Source: Halichondria panicea (Eukaryota; Porifera; Demospongiae; Suberitida; Halichondriidae). Taken from it: DNA of 64,000 nucleotides. Under the pieces are notes generated by a model. The model did no database searches and had not been told where the DNA came from. It saw only the letters and a program-made list of their open reading frames with translations. Positions 59,541 to 64,000 of the stretch are shown one piece after another; the stretch's first letter is position 1, and each line of letters begins with the position of its first letter. The DNA lies in the NCBI RefSeq assembly GCF_963675165.1, contig NC_087380.1:6146071-6210070 (forward strand). The letters run 5' to 3'. The translations under genes and the position numbers were made by a program.

Positions 59541-61486
59541 CACTGTTAAAAATGGGGTGTTACGTAGCACACTAATTTTAGTAGGTAAATGTCAGTGGTG
59601 TGTTAATGAACACACTCGTGTGTTTGTCGTGCTCAACAACACACTTGGGTGACACAACAGAATGGTGTGTTACTGAACACACTGACATCCATACAGTGGT
59701 GTAAAGTAGCACACGATATATAAGATATTAAGAAGGTCTTTTTACTTTTCAGATACCAGAATTAATATTTATGTTCCACTTAGTAAAGTTAGATCACCAA
59801 GAGTGCTAAGTATGTGCAAGTGAAATAAGAGTTGAAATGCTGCAGTCCCTGCAAATGCGGAAAACAACTTGCTATCACTCTCAAAGGAAGCTTTATACTT
59901 TGCAAACCCAGAAATCCAGGTCCTAAAAGTATGGCTATAGTATATAGAAGCCTGCAATGCATGTAGAATCTCTACATGCATGCTATATAGAGCTAAGTGG
60001 CTAAGTCCAGACCTTCTGTGTGCGCATGCGCATTGAGGCTAGAAGCACATGTAGTGTGCTTTAATTAAAATCAACAAAGACTCAAGAACTGGAGAAGAAC
60101 TCAATTTAGCTCTATACTAACTGCACTGAGTATTTAGCTTTCCTGAAGAACATACACTACTGTAGCACTTCATGGAGCTTCCAAAGGCCATTCATGTGGT
60201 AAGCTGGTGCAATACTATGTGTGATATGATCATATAAATTATATATAGCCTTTCTCACAACTCAGCCCAGAACTTGACCTCATTTTTGACTTGAGCACTG
60301 GTTTGGGTACAGAAGTGACTATTCTCTGGGACATACTAACTGCTATAAATGTGCAGAAAAGTATCCAGGTACGTGGAGTAATAGATATGCTTACCAGACA
60401 TAATTATATTTATTATTTAGGACAAGACAAGATGACAAGATGACAAGATGACTTCAATCAAAATGTGCTACTGCTGCTGTGCGCTCTTTCGTCAAAAAGG
60501 GAACATGTGATGTGCTGTCATTAACAGTAATGTGTTGTAATGATCCGTATAACATTTAAATAGTCATTCGTTGTATAGATGTGTTTTTAAATTGTGTTAA
60601 ATGACTTGTACATTTCGTTGAAATTGCAACAGCACCAAGCTAACTAACATAGAGCAACTACACTATACCGTCCTGAAAATAACCAAGTTACGAGGTGCAC
60701 ATGCACTGTATGCATGTGCTAGACAACCATTATTAGTGTGCTTGAACGCACTGTATGCATGTGCTAGACAACACTTTACCATTATTAGTGTGCTTGAAGG
60801 CACTGTATGTAATTATGTGCTAGACAACACTTTACCATTATTAGTGTGCTTGAAGGCACTTATGCATGTGCTAGATAACACACTTGCCAATGTGTTCAGC
60901 GACACACAACATGACAAGATGACAAGATGACTTCAATCAAAATGTGCTACTGCTGCTGTGCGCTCTTTCGTCAAAAAGGGAACATGTGATGTGCTGTCAT
61001 TAACAGTAATGTGTTGTAATGATCCGTATAACATTTAAATAGTCATTCGTTGTATAGATGTGTTTTTAATTTGTGTTAAATGACTTGTACATTTCGTTGA
61101 AATTGCAACAGCACCAAGCTAACTAACATAGAGCAACTACACTATACCGTCCTGAAAATAACCAAGTTACGAGGTGCACATGCACTGTATGCATGTGCTA
61201 GACAACCATTATTAGTGTGCTTGAACGCACTGTATGCATGTGCTAGACAACACTTTACCATTATTAGTGTGCTTGAAGGCACTGTATGTAATTATGTGCT
61301 AGACAACACTTTACCATTATTAGTGTGCTTGAAGGCACTTATGCATGTGCTAGATAACACACTTGCCAATGTGTTCAGCGACACACAACAGTCTATGTGT
61401 TACAAAACACCTTTAGGGGTGTCAAATTTAAAGTGTCATACCAACATCCCAAAAGTGTGTTCCAGAACACATCATTTTTAACAGTG
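59541..61486. mobile_element. TA-flanked DNA transposon remnant with internal tandem repeat
   Basis: CACTGTTAAAAATGGGGTGT at the left is mirrored by ACATCATTTTTAACAGTG at the right, with TA at both ends (59539-59540 and 61487-61488). No transposase is recognisable. Most of the interior is two 479-bp tandem units. It lies just downstream of the last visible TRAF-like exon. Confidence 0.65.
60432..61389. repeat. 479-bp tandem duplication
   Basis: The units 60432-60910 and 60911-61389 are nearly identical (I noted AAATTGTG versus AATTTGTG). Each unit contains about four diverged 50-bp subrepeats around TTATTAGTGTGCTTGAA. The open frames in it are repeat artefacts. Confidence 0.85.
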
Positions 61487-61594
61487 TAGTAACGAGTAAT
61501 TTTTTTTGTGCTTACATTGAAAACTCGATGTAAAAAACTTGCCTGACTCAGCAATAATAGTGCTCGCGTGATGTTGTCCAGCCTCAATGCTTAC

Positions 61595-62213
61595 AAGAAT
61601 ATCACGTGACAGGTATTTTCGCTCTAGACATTGGAGATGCAAGAACTCTGAAAACCGCTGTAAGACCCCATAATTATGTGCAACTCGTGTGCAGCTAACA
61701 TGTGAATTAATCAGAGGAAAGGAGACATACTGTGTAATCTTTGTAGCACCCATTCCAATCACATCCATGTATACAGCATGTCACTTGCAGTTCGTCTATC
61801 TCTCTACGCAAATGTTTGTCAGGAAAATACTGTGGGACAAGACAATTAATAATTAACACTATAATTATAGTGACTATAGATCGTTTGTTAATAGCTAAAA
61901 ACATTACAACTGAACTATACCTTAGTTCCATCACTTCCGAGCAATATTTGCCTGCAGCCATTCTGTGGACACCGTGTTGCCCTGTACGGAGAGGAGGGTA
62001 TCAATACTATAGCATGCTAGCGCGCTTATAAGTCTATACTTACTCTTTGTGTGTGTAGAATAACAGTCCAGCACAGTCTTCGCAGAGAAAATGCCCACAG
62101 TTGGTCTGCACAGCATCCTTCAAAATGTCATTACAACCTGGACAAATATAGTGCTGGTACTTTTCAGTATCTCCAACTCCAAAGAGATCTTCAAGATACA
62201 TTTTAGAAGACAT
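61595..62213 (-). CDS. TRAF-like RING and zinc-finger protein, 5' part
   Basis: Four exons, 62213-62044, 61981-61921, 61829-61731 and 61657-61595, form an open frame of 131 residues. The RING finger has its eight ligands: Cys24, Cys27, Cys39, His41, Cys44, Cys47, Cys61 and Cys66 (ICPGC, NCGHFLCEDC, RCPQNGC). A TRAF-type zinc finger follows (CCIHGCDWNGC to HLQC, residues about 95-120), preceded by the linker FPDKHLRREIDEL that TRAFs also have. TRAF proteins couple receptors to ubiquitin signalling in the cytoplasm; that role is inferred. The last exon ends in a good GTAAGC donor, but I find no further exon, coiled coil or MATH domain in the 3 kb beyond. That stretch holds a transposon. The gene may be truncated or continue beyond a long intron. 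Confidence 0.65.
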
Positions 62214-62296
62214 TGTAGATCTATCAGAGTATTTTAGAGTAGACGTGCAAGGATAGCTACAGCTAGATCTAAACTAAATTATCTACTGTACAGACC

Positions 62297-62588
62297 TAGA
62301 CTCGCAAGCCGTCACTGTTGCAGGCGAACACAGTAGACTGGTCAAACTCCGTGTAGAGACTCGTGTAAGGTTTGCCACGATATTTGTGGCAACTAACCGC
62401 ATGCGGTTAGTTGCCACTTACCGCAAGAGTTGATAGTGACGTTCTACGTAGCACAGCAGTATAGTGACGTCACGAAAACCGCAGCCACTTAGAATCTTAT
62501 CTGATATGCTGACTGTGCAACACAAGTCTCTACACGGAGTTTGACCAGTCTACTGTTCGCCTGCAACAGTGACGGCTTGCGAGTCTAG
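62297..62588. repeat. MITE in the TRAF-like promoter, with perfect 32-bp palindrome
   Basis: The arms of about 65 bp start TAGACTCGCAAGCCGTCACT and end with its complement at 62588. The 8-bp target duplication TACAGACC lies at 62289-62296 and 62589-62596. At the centre, 62386-62417 is a perfect palindrome (GTGGCAACTAACCGCA and its complement). It begins 84 bp upstream of the TRAF-like ATG. Confidence 0.8.
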
Positions 62589-62901
62589 TACAGACCAGCT
62601 GCCATTTCAGGCTGACCAGCAACCTGACATCTATATTATAGCTAGCTATCTAGCTACGTAGGTACCTGTAAGTGACTGTACTACGTACGTAGACTACGTA
62701 CCTTTATAGAGCCCTTAGGCCTATTAGGGAAAGTACTTGAGAGCGCCCTGGAATCGAGGCTAACCCACAATTGCTGTAAATTTTTATTTCGCAAGCATTT
62801 GTATAGTGACTGTCTCAAATATTGAGAAGAATTCTCGCACGCATGAATGCATACACAATTATTTATGACATTGTAGCAAATATGGAGTTGCCACGAAATT
62901 A

Positions 62902-63865
62902 CTAGACTCTTAGTTCAGCTTCAGCTTTCAACCGCTGTATCTCAAAGTCTTTATGCTTACAGTGCACGCATTCACCGGAGGTAGGCTTTTGCTTTGGAGA
63001 ATGGACGAAGAAATTTTCTGCAAGGGTGGTAAACATATTTTTCGTGTGGGTGATGGAAGTCCAATGGCAAAGCATGTGGCCTTTGCCGAGGTAGGTCGTT
63101 TCCGTGGAGCAGACACATCAGCTGACACTAGTGGCATTGTGAGGGAAGTTTGTCTTGAACGGCAGTGAGACTTCTGTACTGCACTGGTGGTTTTGACACT
63201 TTCCATGAGAGGTTGATTACCCTTTACAAGGTTTAAAGGTATAGGTGGAAGACTGAGAGATCTGGAGTGAGACTTTTGGCCTTGTTTCACTGCCGACAGT
63301 TGATGGCGCTTACCTGATGACACTCTATTCACGGGTGGTTGTTGATGTGGATCGGGTATCTTTTGAAGAGAATCCATTTGCTTTGCTAATGGTTGCAGTT
63401 CGTGTTGAGTAAGGGGTAGTCTTGTGCAGAGATACTAAATGTATCGGAGAAGCCTGCACTTCCAGATACCAGCTGCGAAACCTCGCCCATGCGGTTGGTG
63501 CTCTCAGGGTCTGGTATACTCTCAAGATGAAGCTATTAAAAAAATTGCAGTATAGATGAGCATGCATGATATAAGGGTTTTACCTCGTTCTGAAAATAGT
63601 CTATCTGAGTGCCTGATACGTCTTGAAGAACCACCATAGGTTGAGTTACTTGTTCAAAGCATGAAAAGCTTTCAATTCCAGAGTCGAAACTTACTCTACT
63701 TTTAATGTCGGCAGCCACTTTTAGGGAGATACGATGTTGTGAGACTGAGGTGACACCTTTCCCTGGTAGCTCCTGAATCATGATAAGGCATCCATATGAT
63801 GGATGGAATGAAATACTCACACAACTTACCTGCACCAGAAACAAATGCATTTCTGTGTAATGGTC
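62902..63865 (-). pseudogene. Third coiled-coil/Pro-rich paralog, partial and frameshifted
   Basis: The exons 63865-63830, 63772-63584 and 63532-62902 are seen on the minus strand. The first begins with a TTTTTTCAG acceptor, so the gene continues beyond the right edge. Similarities to 57335-58541 are DVSGTQID at the end of exon 2, QLVSGSAG in exon 3, LSLPPIPLN with NQPL, and GECVHCKHK near the stop. In exon 3 the matching stretches lie in different frames: QLVSGSAG in one, PPIPLN in another, CVHCK in a third. At least two frameshifts, or unrecognised small introns, separate them. I lean to a pseudogene. Confidence 0.5.
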
Positions 63866-64000
63866 CTGAAAAAAGGAATAATTTATGTAAACATGACAAT
63901 ACTCGTTTACATAGTTTTTTCCTTAGTTTGGAACACTAGATTACCAGATTACCGTACAGTGAGACATTTTTGTGAGGTGCAAAATTGAATGTTTTTCGAG

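Noticed and set aside
60736-61481. Repeated open frame starting MCLNALYACARQHF
   Set aside because: It is generated by the 50-bp subrepeats inside the 479-bp tandem units and is not a gene.

Overview
The window is animal DNA. It is AT-rich and intron-bearing, with GT-AG introns that are often under 200 bp, TATA-box promoters on small secreted-protein genes, and a very high density of short inverted-repeat (MITE-like) elements and TGCATGCA-rich spacers. Gene structure plus clear SETD9-like, EFCAB14-like, TRAF-like and proteinase-K-like genes point to a metazoan. A demosponge is my best guess, but it is an inference from general character and not proven here. I saw no bacterial operons, CRISPR array, tRNA or rRNA.

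Left part (1-23 kb): three tandem copies of a two-exon gene for a ~207-residue secreted cysteine-containing protein (2408-3116, 11296-11999, 16948-17619, all +). Each lies behind the same promoter module, and the long spacers are themselves partly triplicated. A fourth, diverged member with a Thr/Pro-rich tail lies on the minus strand (22163-22947). The rest of 1-28 kb is non-coding repeats, with one broken retroelement fragment (26.0-26.6 kb).

Middle (28-46 kb), all minus strand: a three-exon secreted, probably helical protein (28045-29112); a ten-exon type II membrane protein with coiled coils, a Thr/Pro stalk and a C-terminal EF-hand pair, EFCAB14-like (30101-38157); and a seven-exon SETD9-like SET-domain gene (38418-45642). 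The exon phases of the last two close exactly into single reading frames of 580 and 275 codons, but one SETD9 splice donor lacks its +1 G.

Right part (46-64 kb): a subtilisin-family secreted serine protease (45924-48248, +) diverges from SETD9 across 281 bp. The 3' half of this protease plus the neighbouring coiled-coil gene were tandemly duplicated (about 47.6-49.8 kb and 56.5-59 kb). In one unit the protease is intact and the coiled-coil gene is frameshifted; in the other unit the reverse holds. One unit is interrupted by a ~6.2 kb block (49776-55998) that copies parts of 20.3-30.7 kb in inverted and circularly permuted order, as expected if a circular DNA intermediate had inserted. That block carries a second intact copy of the secreted helical gene (54712-55775) and a truncated copy of the EFCAB14-like 3' end. 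The window closes with a TA-flanked transposon containing a 479-bp tandem repeat, the 5' part of a TRAF-like RING/zinc-finger gene, and a third, frameshifted coiled-coil paralog running off the right edge.

The two strongest leads are the circular-permutation insertion and the two small secreted-protein families that I do not recognise.
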